Below, piece after piece: positions 29,973 through 38,559 of a stretch of DNA of 64,000 nt. Both the position numbers and the translations under genes were made by a program. The notes beneath the pieces are model-generated. The model saw only the letters and a list, made by a program, of their open reading frames with translations. It ran no database searches and was not told where the DNA came from. The DNA is from Betaproteobacteria bacterium (lineage in GTDB: Bacteria > Pseudomonadota > Gammaproteobacteria > Burkholderiales > Casimicrobiaceae). Within the stretch, counting starts at the first letter, position 1, and every line of letters begins with the position of its first letter. Location of the stretch: positions 31,364 to 95,363 of the forward strand of contig JAOUIA010000004.1 of assembly GCA_029884335.1 (NCBI GenBank), read 5' to 3'.

Positions 29973-30640
29973 GGCCGGGCCTCCGCTGCGCCGGCCTGCG
30001 CCCGCGAGCGGCCGATCGTGCCTTCCCACAGCGCGCGCAGCGCCTGCGCGAGCTCGTCGGGGAAGTCGGCCGGCCCCATGCCGCAGGTCCCGGGCTCGTC
30101 GCGCGAGTGCGCGAAGGACAGCTGCCACAGGCCGACGATGAGCGCGAAGCTGCGGCGCAGCAGCGGCACGCCCTCGCCCGCCGCAAGCTCGGGGTAGTGC
30201 CGCTCGAGTCCCGCGCCCGCGGCCTGCAGGCGCTCGTGCATCCGGGTGTGGAACGCGCCCGCGGTTTCGACCGGGACTTCGGTGGCCATCATGCCGAGGC
30301 AGCGCGTGGCGAGCGGCAGAAACGTCGCGCGCGCGACGATGTGCTCCTGCGTGAGCGTGACCAGCTCGTCGAGCGTGACCGGCGCGTCCTGCGCGAGACG
30401 CGCGGTCAGCGCGCTGAAGAACTCGTCGGCCTGCCGCTCGTGCGCGGCCAGCAGCAGCTCTTCCTTGCTCGGGAAGTAGAGGTAGACCGTGCCCTTCGCG
30501 AGGCCGGCCTCGTCGGCGACCTCGGCGACGTTGGCCACGCGCGCCGGCGAGCGCGCGAGCAGGCGCTCGGCGGCGTCGAGTATCGCGTGGTGGCGTTCCT
30601 GCTTGTCCTCGGCGAGGACGGCTCGCTGGCGGATGACCAT
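29969..30640 (-). CDS. TetR/AcrR-family repressor of the efflux operon
   Basis: A 223-residue regulator. The N-terminal HTH (about residues 32-65) reads VAEVADEAGLAKGTVYLYF and is followed by PSKEELLLAAHE; the C-terminal ligand domain is all helical. It heads the tetR-adaptor-pump operon and overlaps the adaptor gene. Two matching palindromes in the promoter just upstream suggest autoregulation. Confidence 0.9.
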   Translation of the reverse strand: MVIRQRAVLAEDKQERHHAILDAAERLLARSPARVANVAEVADEAGLAKGTVYLYFPSKEELLLAAHERQADEFFSALTARLAQDAPVTLDELVTLTQEHIVARATFLPLATRCLGMMATEVPVETAGAFHTRMHERLQAAGAGLERHYPELAAGEGVPLLRRSFALIVGLWQLSFAHSRDEPGTCGMGPADFPDELAQALRALWEGTIGRSRAQAGAAEARP

Positions 30641-30649
30641 CTTTCCCTC

Positions 30650-30707
30650 GACAACTGACCGTGGGTCACTTGATTAAGAGCCTAAATGACCCCGAGTCAG
30701 TTGTCAA
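30650..30707 (-). promoter_or_regulatory. Promoter and two-site TetR operator
   Basis: Minus strand: -35 TTGACA (30707-30702), 17-base spacer, -10 TAGGCT (30684-30679). Two palindromes TGACC-N3-RGTCA lie at 30656-30668 and 30687-30699, 31 bases centre to centre (three helical turns). They belong to a longer inverted pair, GACAACTGAC (30650-30659) and GTCAGTTGTC (30696-30705). The second site covers the promoter spacer, as expected for repression. Confidence 0.7.
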
Positions 30708-31100
30708 CCCGATCGCCCCAAGACTCCCCGAGCATGCCGTTGCAATGCGCGGCCGATCGTCCGTCGCCGTGCCGGGACTCCCCCGCCATGGCGACCCATG
30801 GAATTCCCCGGCCAGGTCGGCGTGCAGCCACCGGGTACCAGGCTCGCGATGGTTTGCCGGCGGGCCAGACCACGCTGATCGCGATCTCGGCACGCTTCGC
30901 CGGATGCGGAACGTACGTGAGCCCGAAGTGCTCCGCACGCCGCGTGGCCGACACACACAGGTGAGCGCCCCTCCGGATTCCGGCGGCGTTGTCGAACATC
31001 GCATCCGCGCGATCTTGGCCAGGTTGGTTGAAATCGATGTCGCGGCGTCCACTGGCGAGCAGCGTTCGCATTGGCGATGCGTCACGCGCGCGCCATTGCA
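30708..31100. other. Gene-free stretch between efflux and catabolic operons
   Basis: About 390 bases between divergent operons. No complete gene is seen. A minus-strand frame from ATG 31071 to about 30697 reads like coding DNA in places (for example LTYVPHPAKRAEIAISVVWP), faintly like the end of a LysR effector domain; it could be a decayed regulator. This is weak and not called as a gene. Confidence 0.3.
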
Positions 31101-31129
31101 TTGACCGCCGCGGCGCCACGCCCCATGAT
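31101..31129 (+). promoter_or_regulatory. Promoter of the rightward catabolic operon
   Basis: -35 TTGACC (31101-31106), a 17-base spacer and -10 CATGAT (31124-31129) give a transcript start near 31136, about 26 bases before the first ATG. No operator palindrome was recognised. Confidence 0.45.
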
Positions 31130-31161
31130 CGGCTCCGAAACAGCGCGCGGTCGGCCAAACC

Positions 31162-32307
31162 ATGAAGATCCGGATCCTGGGCGCAGGTCCTGCGGGCCTG
31201 TACTTCGCCGCACTGATGAAGCGCCTCGACCCGTCGCACGACATCGCCATCTTCGAGCGCAACCCGCGCGACGCGACCTGGGGCTTCGGCGTCGTCTTCT
31301 CGGACCGGGCCCTCGACTTCCTGCGGGCCGACGACGAGGCGTTGTACCGGTACCTGACGCCCCATCTGGAGAATTGGCCGGACATCACCATCGTCCACAA
31401 CGACACGGCGATGCCGATTGCCGGCAACGGTTTTGCCTCCATCGGGCGCCTAGAGTTGCTGACGCTGCTGTACGGCTACGTCGAGCAGCTCGGCGTGAAG
31501 CTCAGCTTCGGTGCCGAGATCACCACGCTGCGACAGATGGGCGAAGCCGATCTCGTCGTCGGGGCGAACGGGGCGTTCTCGTGGATCCGCAGCGAAAACG
31601 AGGACAGGTTCGGCACGACGACCGACTGGCGCCGGAACCGGTTCATCTGGTACGGCAGCACCAAGGCCTTCGACAGCCTGACGCTGACGTTTCGCGAGAC
31701 GGACCTCGGCGTGTTCTGCGCCCACCACTACCGCTACCGGCCGGATCGCAGCACGTTCCTGGTCGAGGTCGAGGATGCCACCTGGCAGCGCGCCGGCTTC
31801 GCGACGATGAGCCCGGACGATACGATCCGGCACTGCGAACGCGTCTTCGCCAGGGACCTGGACGGGCACCGGATCATCTCGAACCACTCCCACTGGCGGA
31901 ACTTCCCCGCGATCTGGAATGAGCGCTGGAGCTTCGGCAACGTCGTGCTGCTCGGCGACGCGTTGCGCACGGCGCACTTCTCCATCGGCTCGGGCACGCG
32001 CCTGGCGATGGAGGATGCGGTCGCGCTGTTCAAGGCCTTCCGGGAGGTCGGCACGAAGGACGTCCCCGCTGCGCTGGCGCTGTTCCAGCAGCAGCGCCTG
32101 CCGCCGATGAAGAAGATCTGGGACGCGGCGAACGCCAGCCTGCGCTGGTACGAGGACATGGACCGCCTGGTGCGCACGCTCTCGCCGGTGGAGTTCGCCT
32201 ACAGCTACATGACGCGCACGGGCCGTGTCGATCACGCCGAAGTCAGGCGGCGGGATCCGGCGCTGGCGGCGAGCTACGAGGCACTGCGCCCGGAAGTCCG
32301 GGGCTGA
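31162..32307 (+). CDS. FAD-dependent aryl-CoA monooxygenase (salicylyl-CoA 5-hydroxylase-like)
   Basis: A 381-residue class A flavin monooxygenase. FAD-binding motifs are GAGPAGLYFA at the N-terminus and [16 protein letters not shown] near residue 265. WGFGVVFSD and the [16 protein letters not shown] block match the N-terminal half of salicylyl-CoA/2-aminobenzoyl-CoA hydroxylases, including the fused paralogue at 47257-49614. Here the monooxygenase stands alone and the reductase-type domain is a separate downstream gene. First gene of a six-gene operon with gentisate dioxygenase next, which favours salicylyl-CoA 5-hydroxylation (inference). Confidence 0.85.
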   Translation: MKIRILGAGPAGLYFAALMKRLDPSHDIAIFERNPRDATWGFGVVFSDRALDFLRADDEALYRYLTPHLENWPDITIVHNDTAMPIAGNGFASIGRLELLTLLYGYVEQLGVKLSFGAEITTLRQMGEADLVVGANGAFSWIRSENEDRFGTTTDWRRNRFIWYGSTKAFDSLTLTFRETDLGVFCAHHYRYRPDRSTFLVEVEDATWQRAGFATMSPDDTIRHCERVFARDLDGHRIISNHSHWRNFPAIWNERWSFGNVVLLGDALRTAHFSIGSGTRLAMEDAVALFKAFREVGTKDVPAALALFQQQRLPPMKKIWDAANASLRWYEDMDRLVRTLSPVEFAYSYMTRTGRVDHAEVRRRDPALAASYEALRPEVRG

Positions 32308-32319
32308 AGGACGACGATC

Positions 32320-33378
32320 GTGAACGATTCGCTGGGGCGCCTGGAAGACCTGCCGGCCGACTACCTGCTGGAGCTCAAGGCGCGGAACACGCTGCCGCTC
32401 TGGCCGTCGCTGCGAGCGGTGCTGCCCTACGGCAGGCCGAGCCGGTCGACCCGGCCGGCGCACTGGCGCTACCGGGACATCCGGCCGCAACTGCTGCGCG
32501 CCGGCGAGCTGACGCCGATCGAGAAGGCCGAGCGCCGCGTGCTGGTGCTGTGCAACCCGGGCCTGGGGCTCGAGAGCATGCGGGCCACTGCGACCATCTA
32601 CGTCGGCCTGCAACTGATCCTGCCCGGCGAGACCGCGCCCAACCACCGCCACACGCCCTCCGCGGTGCGGTTCGTCGTCGAGGGCGAAGGCGGGTTCACT
32701 GTGGTCGACGGCGAGAAGCTGCCGATGGGGAGAGGCGACCTGATCCTCACGCCGCCCGGCTTGTGGCACGAGCACGGCCACGAAGGACGCGGTCCCGTGA
32801 TCTGGCTCGACGCGCTGGACCTGCCGCTCGTCTACGGCATCGAGGCGTCGTACGCGATCGAAGGACGCCCGCAGGCGGTCGACAAGCCGATCGGCTGGGG
32901 TGGCGCGCGCTTCCGCCACGGAGGCGTGGTGCCGTACCGCTCGCTCGATGCGCCGCGCGAGCCATACCCCCTGCTGCGCTTCCCGTGGCAGGACGTGCAG
33001 CGCGCATTGGGCGAACTGGCGGCCGTGACCCCTCGCGACGAAGCCGTGCAGCTCGCCTACGTCAATCCGGAGACCGGGCGCGAGTGCCTGGCGACGCTGG
33101 GCTTCTCGGCGCTCCAGCTGCGGCCCGGCGAGGAGCTGCGGCTGCCCCGGCGATCCGCCTCGGCGGTCCTGCACGTGGTCGAGGGCTCGGGCACGGCGCT
33201 CGTCGACGGGACCACGCAACGCTTCGAGACCGCCGACACGCTCGCGGTCCCGACGCACGCCGACGTGCTGCTGGCCAACGCCTCGGGCACGGCATCGACC
33301 TACCTGTTCGTCGTTGACGACGCGCCGCTGCAGCGCAAGCTGGGAATCTACGAGGTCCTTTCCTCCAGCGCACGATGA
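32320..33378 (+). CDS. Gentisate 1,2-dioxygenase (bicupin)
   Basis: A 352-residue bicupin that opens the ring of gentisate to maleylpyruvate with Fe(II). The first cupin has the iron ligands His109 and His111 in [12 protein letters not shown] and His150 in [10 protein letters not shown]; the second cupin (about 240-345) lacks a His set, as in known enzymes. It starts at GTG 32320 with GAAGGA upstream, 12 bases after the monooxygenase stop. Related hydroxynaphthoate dioxygenases share the fold. Confidence 0.88.
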   Translation: MNDSLGRLEDLPADYLLELKARNTLPLWPSLRAVLPYGRPSRSTRPAHWRYRDIRPQLLRAGELTPIEKAERRVLVLCNPGLGLESMRATATIYVGLQLILPGETAPNHRHTPSAVRFVVEGEGGFTVVDGEKLPMGRGDLILTPPGLWHEHGHEGRGPVIWLDALDLPLVYGIEASYAIEGRPQAVDKPIGWGGARFRHGGVVPYRSLDAPREPYPLLRFPWQDVQRALGELAAVTPRDEAVQLAYVNPETGRECLATLGFSALQLRPGEELRLPRRSASAVLHVVEGSGTALVDGTTQRFETADTLAVPTHADVLLANASGTASTYLFVVDDAPLQRKLGIYEVLSSSAR

Positions 33379-33398
33379 GATCGCAGGAGACGCGCGCC

Positions 33399-35030
33399 AT
33401 GGAAGGCTTCGTCGGCTGGCCGGAGGACGTCGCGGCGCGCTACCGCGCGAGCGGGCTGTGGGAAGGCGTGACCATCGGCGGGATGTTTGCGCGCAGCGCG
33501 GGCCGCTGGCCCGACAAGCTCGCCCTGGTGCATGGGGAACAGCGCCTGACCTACGCGGCGCTGCTCGCACGCTGCCGCGACCGGGCCGCCCGCTTCGCCG
33601 GTCTCGGCCTGCGGCCGGGTCAACGCGTGCTCATGCAGTTGCCGAACACCGTCGAATTCGTCGTCAGCTACCTGGCGCTCACCATGATCGGGGTGATCCC
33701 GGTGATGGCCCTGCGCGCCCACCGCCACGCCGAAGTGCGGCACTTCCTGCGCGCTTCCGGCGCGATCGCCTACCTGATTCCCGACGTCGTCGGCGGCTTC
33801 GACTTCCGGGCCATGGCCGGCCAGATGCAAACGGAGTTTCCCGGCCTGCAGCACGTCCTGGTGGCCGGCGAGCCGGCGCCGGGCCAGCGGGCGCTGGACG
33901 CACTGCCCGATGGGCAGGCTCCGGACACCCCGCCCCGGCCGTCCGACGTCGCAACGATGCTGCTGTCGGGAGGGACCACGTCGTTGTCGAAGCTGATTCC
34001 GCGCACGCACGACGACTACGTGCTCAACGCACGCCTTTGCGGCGCCGCGGCGGGCTTCGACGAGCGCACGGTGTTCATGGCCATCCTGCCCCTGGGGCAC
34101 AACTACAACCTCGCCTCGCCCGGCATGCTGGGAGCGTTCTACCACGGCGGCACCGTGGTGATCGCGTCCGGGACGAGCGTCGACGACGTCTTCGCGCTGG
34201 CGCAGCGGGAGCGGGTCACGGTGATCGCCGCCGTCGTGCCGCTGATCACGACGTGGCTCAACTCGGATGCCCTGTCCGCCTACGACCTGTCGTCGCTCGA
34301 GGTCGTGCAGAACGGCGGTGCGCGCCTCGCGCCGGAGCTGCGGCGCCGGCTTCGCGAGCAACTCGGCTGCACGCCGCAGGAGATCTACGGGACGGCCGAG
34401 GGCCTGATCAACATGACGCGGCTCGACGACCCGGACGAGCTGCTGCTGGAGAGCTCCGGCGCCCCGGTGTGCGACGAGGACGAGATCATGGTCATCGACG
34501 ACGCCGGCAACGAAGTGCCGGATGGCGAGCCGGGAGAGCTCGTCACGCGCGGTCCCTACACGATACGCGGCTACTACAACGCGCCGGACAAGAACGCCGA
34601 GGCGTTCCTGCCCGGGGGCTGGTACCGGATGGGCGACGTCGTCCGCCGCCGCGGCCGCTACGTCTACACCGAGGGCCGGCGCAGGGACATGATCAACCGC
34701 GGCGGCGAGAAGATCAGCTGCGAGGAAGTCGAGAATCTCATCCTCGCGCACCCGAAGGTCAAGTCCGCCGTGCTGGTGGGCATGCCCGACCCCGTGTTCG
34801 GCGAGAAGGCCTGTGCGTGCGTCGTGACGCGGCCCGGGCAGACGCTGGGTTTCGCCGAACTGGTCGCGTTCCTGCGCGAAAGGCAGATCGCCTCGTTCAA
34901 GCTGCCCGAGCGGCTCGAGCTGTTCGCCGAGCTGCCGGTGAGCCCCGTGGGCAAGATCCTCAAGCGCCAGCTGCGCGAGACCGTTGCCGAGCGGCTGGCG
35001 CAGGAGCGCCCGGCTGTCGGGAAGACTTGA
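33399..35030 (+). CDS. Aryl-acid AMP/CoA ligase (DHB- or salicylate-activating type)
   Basis: A 543-residue ANL-superfamily enzyme that activates an aryl acid with ATP. It resembles DhbE/EntE from the N-terminus (MEGFVGWPEDVAARYRASG). Core motifs are LLSGGTTSLSKLI, EIYGTAEGL, YRMGDVV and the C-terminal Lys in SPVGKILKRQL. The start at 33399 has AGGAG 9 bases upstream and matches the family start; an ATG at 33375 overlaps the dioxygenase stop and is the alternative. It probably makes the aryl-AMP or aryl-CoA substrate of the monooxygenase; salicylate is the likeliest acid. Confidence 0.82.
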   Translation: MEGFVGWPEDVAARYRASGLWEGVTIGGMFARSAGRWPDKLALVHGEQRLTYAALLARCRDRAARFAGLGLRPGQRVLMQLPNTVEFVVSYLALTMIGVIPVMALRAHRHAEVRHFLRASGAIAYLIPDVVGGFDFRAMAGQMQTEFPGLQHVLVAGEPAPGQRALDALPDGQAPDTPPRPSDVATMLLSGGTTSLSKLIPRTHDDYVLNARLCGAAAGFDERTVFMAILPLGHNYNLASPGMLGAFYHGGTVVIASGTSVDDVFALAQRERVTVIAAVVPLITTWLNSDALSAYDLSSLEVVQNGGARLAPELRRRLREQLGCTPQEIYGTAEGLINMTRLDDPDELLLESSGAPVCDEDEIMVIDDAGNEVPDGEPGELVTRGPYTIRGYYNAPDKNAEAFLPGGWYRMGDVVRRRGRYVYTEGRRRDMINRGGEKISCEEVENLILAHPKVKSAVLVGMPDPVFGEKACACVVTRPGQTLGFAELVAFLRERQIASFKLPERLELFAELPVSPVGKILKRQLRETVAERLAQERPAVGKT

Positions 35031-35063
35031 CCCTGCCCCTTTCCGGATCCGTCGAGGCGTCGC

Positions 35064-37034
35064 ATGCAACCAGGAATCGCCAAGCTGCCACACCTGTTCC
35101 AGCCGGGACGCTTCGGCCGCTTCGAGATCAAGAATCGCATCAAGTACGGCGCGTGCTGCGTCTCGAACTACAACACCCGCGACGGCTTCATCACCGAGCG
35201 CGAGATCGCGCGCATGCGAGTCATCGCCCGCACCGGGTGCGGCATCATCACCAACCAGGGCGCCTATCCCGATCCGCTCGGCGAAGGCAAGGCCTACTTC
35301 CGCCAGGTCGCGATCTTCGACGACAAGTTCCTGCCGCAGCTCGAGCGAATCGCCGCGGACATCAAGGCGCAGGGGGCCATGCCGATCCAGCAGATCCTGC
35401 ACGCCGGGCGCTACGGCGGGATCGACCTCGGCTACTGCATCCAGCCCTCCGACGTGCCGCAGACGCTGCCGCACTTCCGCCCGCCGAAGGTGATGACGAA
35501 GGACGAGATCCGCGACTGCGTCCGCCAGCACGCCGACGCCGCGCGGCGCGCGGTCCGCGCGGGCTTCGACGGCACCGAGGTGACGAGCTTCATGGGCTAC
35601 CTGCTCGCCAACTTCAACTCGCGCTTCACCAACCAGCGCACCGACGAGTACGGCGGCTCGATCGAGAACCGCGGCCGGTTCATGCGCGAGCTCATCGACG
35701 GCATCAAGCAGGCCACGCCCGAGAACCCGCTCGTCGTTCGCCTCAACGGCGCCGAGCTGATGGACCGCTGGGGCGGCAACACCGAGGACGAGTGCTTCGA
35801 GCTGATGCGGCAGGCGGTCGACGTCGGCGTGGACATGATCAGCGTGACCGTCGGCTGGCAGGAGGCGCCGGAGTCGTCGATCGGCCGCGACATCCCGCCC
35901 GGCTACTGGAACTACCTGTCCGCGCGCGCCAAGAAGCTGTTCCCGGACACGCTGGTGACGTTCGGCAACCGGCTTCCCGACCCGCGCATGGCGGACGACT
36001 GCGTGCGCGATGGCGTCTTCGACTACTGGGAGGTCTGCCGCCCGCTGCTGGCCGACCCCGACCTGATCCACAAGGCCGCGGAGGACCGCCTCGACGAGGT
36101 CCGCCGCTGCATCGGCTCGCTCAACTGCCTGTCGCGCCTGTTTCGCGACCTGCCTTACACGTGCACGATGAATCCCGCGCTCGGCCACGAGGTCGAGCCG
36201 GAGTACCAGGTGACGCCGGCCACCGTGAAGAAGAAGGTCATGGTGATCGGCGCCGGCCCGGCCGGCATGGAGTGCGCGATCACCGCGGCCAAGCGCGGCC
36301 ACGACGTCACCGTGTTCGACAAGGCCGGGCGCATCGGCGGCAACCTGTATGCCTATGCGACCAACGACCTCGCGCGCCCCGACGACCTGCTGTCGGTGGT
36401 CGCCCACTACGAGGTCGTCGCCCGGAAGCTCGGCATCGACGTCCGGTTGAACACCGAGGTGCACGCGAAGTTCATGCGCAGCGTGCTGCACCAGTACGAC
36501 GTCTGCGTGATCGCGGCGGGCGCGACGCTCGACCGCAAGCGCTACGCGCACGTCAAGGGCGCCGAGCGGATGCTCGACGGGCTGGAGGTCGCGCACGGTC
36601 GCGGCCAAACCGGGCGGCGCGTGGTCATCGTCGGCGGCGGCAAGCTGGGACTGACGCTCGCCGAGTCGCTGTGCAAGCACCAGGGGGCCGAGGTCACCGT
36701 GATCGAGTCGGACAAGCGCATTGCAGGCGACGTCAAGCCCTCGTTCAAGTGGCGGCATGCGTCCTGGGTCGAGGAGCTGGGCATCAAGTGCCTGACCTCG
36801 AGCACGATCGTCGAAGTCGGCGCCGACGGCGTCAGGGTGAGGAACGCGAAGGGCGAGGAGACCTTCCTCGCCGCCGACACCGTCGTCCAGGCCGACGGCG
36901 CCACTCCGGCCCACCCGCTGTTCCACGAGTTCGAGTGGATGGTCGACGAGCTGCACGGCGTCGGCGACGCCTTGATACCGCGCGGCCTCGAGCAAGCCAT
37001 CCAGGACGGCTTTCGACTTGGGGTGCGGCTGTGA
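35064..37034 (+). CDS. Old-yellow-enzyme family reductase with FAD domain and altered iron-sulphur motif
   Basis: A 656-residue protein of the 2,4-dienoyl-CoA reductase / trimethylamine dehydrogenase / 2-naphthoyl-CoA reductase type. The FMN barrel (about 1-340) has NRIKYGACCVSNYN, IQQILHAGRYG and DEYGGSIENRGRF. The FAD domain (about 390-656) has VIGAGPAGMECAITAAKRG and a second nucleotide site VIVGGGKLGLTLAES. The [4Fe-4S] motif, normally C-x2-C-x2-C-x11/12-C, reads Cys349-x2-Ser352-x2-Cys355-x11-Cys367, so one ligand is Ser. Its role in a salicylate or gentisate operon is not known; ring or enoyl reduction of an aryl-CoA intermediate is a guess. Confidence 0.85.
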   Translation: MQPGIAKLPHLFQPGRFGRFEIKNRIKYGACCVSNYNTRDGFITEREIARMRVIARTGCGIITNQGAYPDPLGEGKAYFRQVAIFDDKFLPQLERIAADIKAQGAMPIQQILHAGRYGGIDLGYCIQPSDVPQTLPHFRPPKVMTKDEIRDCVRQHADAARRAVRAGFDGTEVTSFMGYLLANFNSRFTNQRTDEYGGSIENRGRFMRELIDGIKQATPENPLVVRLNGAELMDRWGGNTEDECFELMRQAVDVGVDMISVTVGWQEAPESSIGRDIPPGYWNYLSARAKKLFPDTLVTFGNRLPDPRMADDCVRDGVFDYWEVCRPLLADPDLIHKAAEDRLDEVRRCIGSLNCLSRLFRDLPYTCTMNPALGHEVEPEYQVTPATVKKKVMVIGAGPAGMECAITAAKRGHDVTVFDKAGRIGGNLYAYATNDLARPDDLLSVVAHYEVVARKLGIDVRLNTEVHAKFMRSVLHQYDVCVIAAGATLDRKRYAHVKGAERMLDGLEVAHGRGQTGRRVVIVGGGKLGLTLAESLCKHQGAEVTVIESDKRIAGDVKPSFKWRHASWVEELGIKCLTSSTIVEVGADGVRVRNAKGEETFLAADTVVQADGATPAHPLFHEFEWMVDELHGVGDALIPRGLEQAIQDGFRLGVRL

Positions 37035-37489
37035 CGCCGTTGACCGCCGCAGCAACGCCGGATCGGCGGCCGACGCACGGCTCGCGTGTCGGCTTGCTGC
37101 CCTCGGTGGAATCCTGGCTTGCCGCCGCGTCGCACCACGGCGAGCTGTTTGCGCAACTCGACACGGGGGTGCGCATCGCCCTGCTGGCCCGCGCCGCGCC
37201 GGAGCGGATGCTCGTCTGGGAGGCCGGCCATGCCGGCGTCGATGCCCGGATCGAGCCGTTCGCCGGCTATGCCGCCAGTGCCGCGGACATGGTCCTCGCG
37301 GCCGACGACGCATCGCTGGCGGAGCTTCGCTCGGCGGCTGCCGGGCGGCTGTTCGAGGTGCTTCGCGCCGGCATCCGCTCGGGACGCATCGTCTGCTACA
37401 CGCTCAGGCGGCGCTGCGTGCTCGAGGAGCGCGGCCTCGACGAACTGCTCGATGCGCTGGGCTACGCGTTCATGGGCGCGTGCCGATGA
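37031..37489 (+). CDS. SCP2-like small protein
   Basis: A 152-residue protein, started at GTG 37031, which overlaps the reductase stop (GTGA). The pattern ADMVLAADDASLAELRSAA then GRLFEVLRAGIRSGRIVCY recalls the SCP2 sterol/acyl-binding fold, where a hydrophobic pocket binds acyl-CoA or lipids; the match is by eye and modest. No signal peptide or membrane segment. Coupled on both sides, so it is likely needed in stoichiometric amounts with the reductase and zinc ribbon. Function unknown. Confidence 0.65.
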   Translation: MTPLTAAATPDRRPTHGSRVGLLPSVESWLAAASHHGELFAQLDTGVRIALLARAAPERMLVWEAGHAGVDARIEPFAGYAASAADMVLAADDASLAELRSAAAGRLFEVLRAGIRSGRIVCYTLRRRCVLEERGLDELLDALGYAFMGACR

Positions 37490-37677
37490 TCTTCCGCAAC
37501 CCGGCCGGCGCACCGGAGCTCGCCTGCGACGAGTGCGGTTGCCGCTGGTTCGACCGCATGACCAGCGCCTGCTACGAATGCGGCGCGCCGGTCACGGACG
37601 AGGCGCGCGCCGAGTTCGCGCGGGAGCTCGAGGCGTTCGCTGCACTTCGGGCACGAGCAAACGGGATTGCAGGCTGA
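37486..37677 (+). CDS. Tiny zinc-ribbon protein
   Basis: A 63-residue protein with two CxxC knuckles: CDECGCRWFD and CYECGAPV (about residues 14-36). It starts at ATG 37486, overlapping the previous stop (ATGA), and closes the operon. It looks like a stand-alone zinc ribbon or rubredoxin-like metal site. With the SCP2-like protein it may form an accessory module for the reductase (inference). Confidence 0.7.
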   Translation: MIFRNPAGAPELACDECGCRWFDRMTSACYECGAPVTDEARAEFARELEAFAALRARANGIAG

Positions 37678-37692
37678 CCGCCGGGATTCCGC

Positions 37693-37712
37693 CAGATCTC
37701 CTGAACGATCTG
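37693..37712. terminator. Weak hairpin between convergent operons
   Basis: CAGATC-TCCTGAAC-GATCTG forms a 6-base stem with an 8-base loop in the 35-base gap between the ends of the two catabolic operons. No T-run; inferred only from position. Confidence 0.3.
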
Positions 37713-38558
37713 CTAGAAGAAGCCGAGCGTGCGCCGGGTCAGTTCGCTGCCGGCGTCGGCATGGTCGAACACGACCGAGAAGTGGTGCCGGCCGGGGATC
37801 ACGAGCGGCGCAACGTCGCCGGCCGGACGATTCGCCGGCCACGCGTCCCACAGCAGCTGCGCCTGGCGCAGGAACTCGCCGGTCTCGTCGGCGCCCACGG
37901 CGGCGAGGATCGGCGCGCGCGACGCGGCCGGCAGGAGCGCGGGCGACAGCCGTGCGGCCTCCGCCTCGTCGAGGCGGAAATCGGCGTTGAACGAGAATTG
38001 CACCATCGGTGCGAGGTCGTGCACTCCGGAAAGCGAGACCGCGCCCGCCACCGGATGGCGCTCGAGCCCGAACACTGGCGCCGGCGTGGCGAGCATCATC
38101 GCGGCGAGGTGTCCTCCCGCCGAGTGGCCCGACACCACGAGGTTCGACGGCTCGGCGCCCTGCTTCGCACCCTCGCGCGCGAGCCAAGCGACGCAGCGGC
38201 GCGTCTCCTCCACGATGTGCGCGATCGTCACTTGCGGGCACAGGTCGTAGTTCTGCACCGCCACCGCGATGCCCTGCTCGACGAAAGGCCCGGCGACGAA
38301 CGAGTGGTCCGACTTGTCGAGCGCGCGCCAGTAGCCGCCGTGCACGAACATCAGCGTGCCGCGCGGCCTGCCCGCCGGCAGGAAGAGGTCCAGCGTCTCC
38401 TTCGGGCCCGGCCCGTAGCGCAGGTCGAGCTTCGGCGCGTACTTCGCGCGTGCCTCGGCGGAGACCTTCGCCCAGCGCTCGAACCACTGCGGGTGATCGG
38501 GGACCGCGGCGCGGTTGTTGTAGCCGCGCTCGACCTCCTCGGCCGTCAGCGCCGTCAC
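37713..38558 (-). CDS. Alpha/beta hydrolase, arylformamidase-like
   Basis: A 281-residue hydrolase with the oxyanion motif FVHGGYW, the nucleophile in VSGHSAGGHLAAMML and a late catalytic His in GRHHFSVV. The N-terminal YNNRAAVPDHPQWFERW block resembles bacterial kynurenine formamidase-type hydrolases. If correct it would release formate from an N-formyl aryl amine, consistent with anthranilate metabolism in this operon. GTG 38558 is the start; its ribosome site GGAGGG is supplied by repeat D just upstream. Other esterase roles are possible. Confidence 0.8.
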   Translation of the reverse strand: MTALTAEEVERGYNNRAAVPDHPQWFERWAKVSAEARAKYAPKLDLRYGPGPKETLDLFLPAGRPRGTLMFVHGGYWRALDKSDHSFVAGPFVEQGIAVAVQNYDLCPQVTIAHIVEETRRCVAWLAREGAKQGAEPSNLVVSGHSAGGHLAAMMLATPAPVFGLERHPVAGAVSLSGVHDLAPMVQFSFNADFRLDEAEAARLSPALLPAASRAPILAAVGADETGEFLRQAQLLWDAWPANRPAGDVAPLVIPGRHHFSVVFDHADAGSELTRRTLGFF

Positions 38559-38559
38559 T

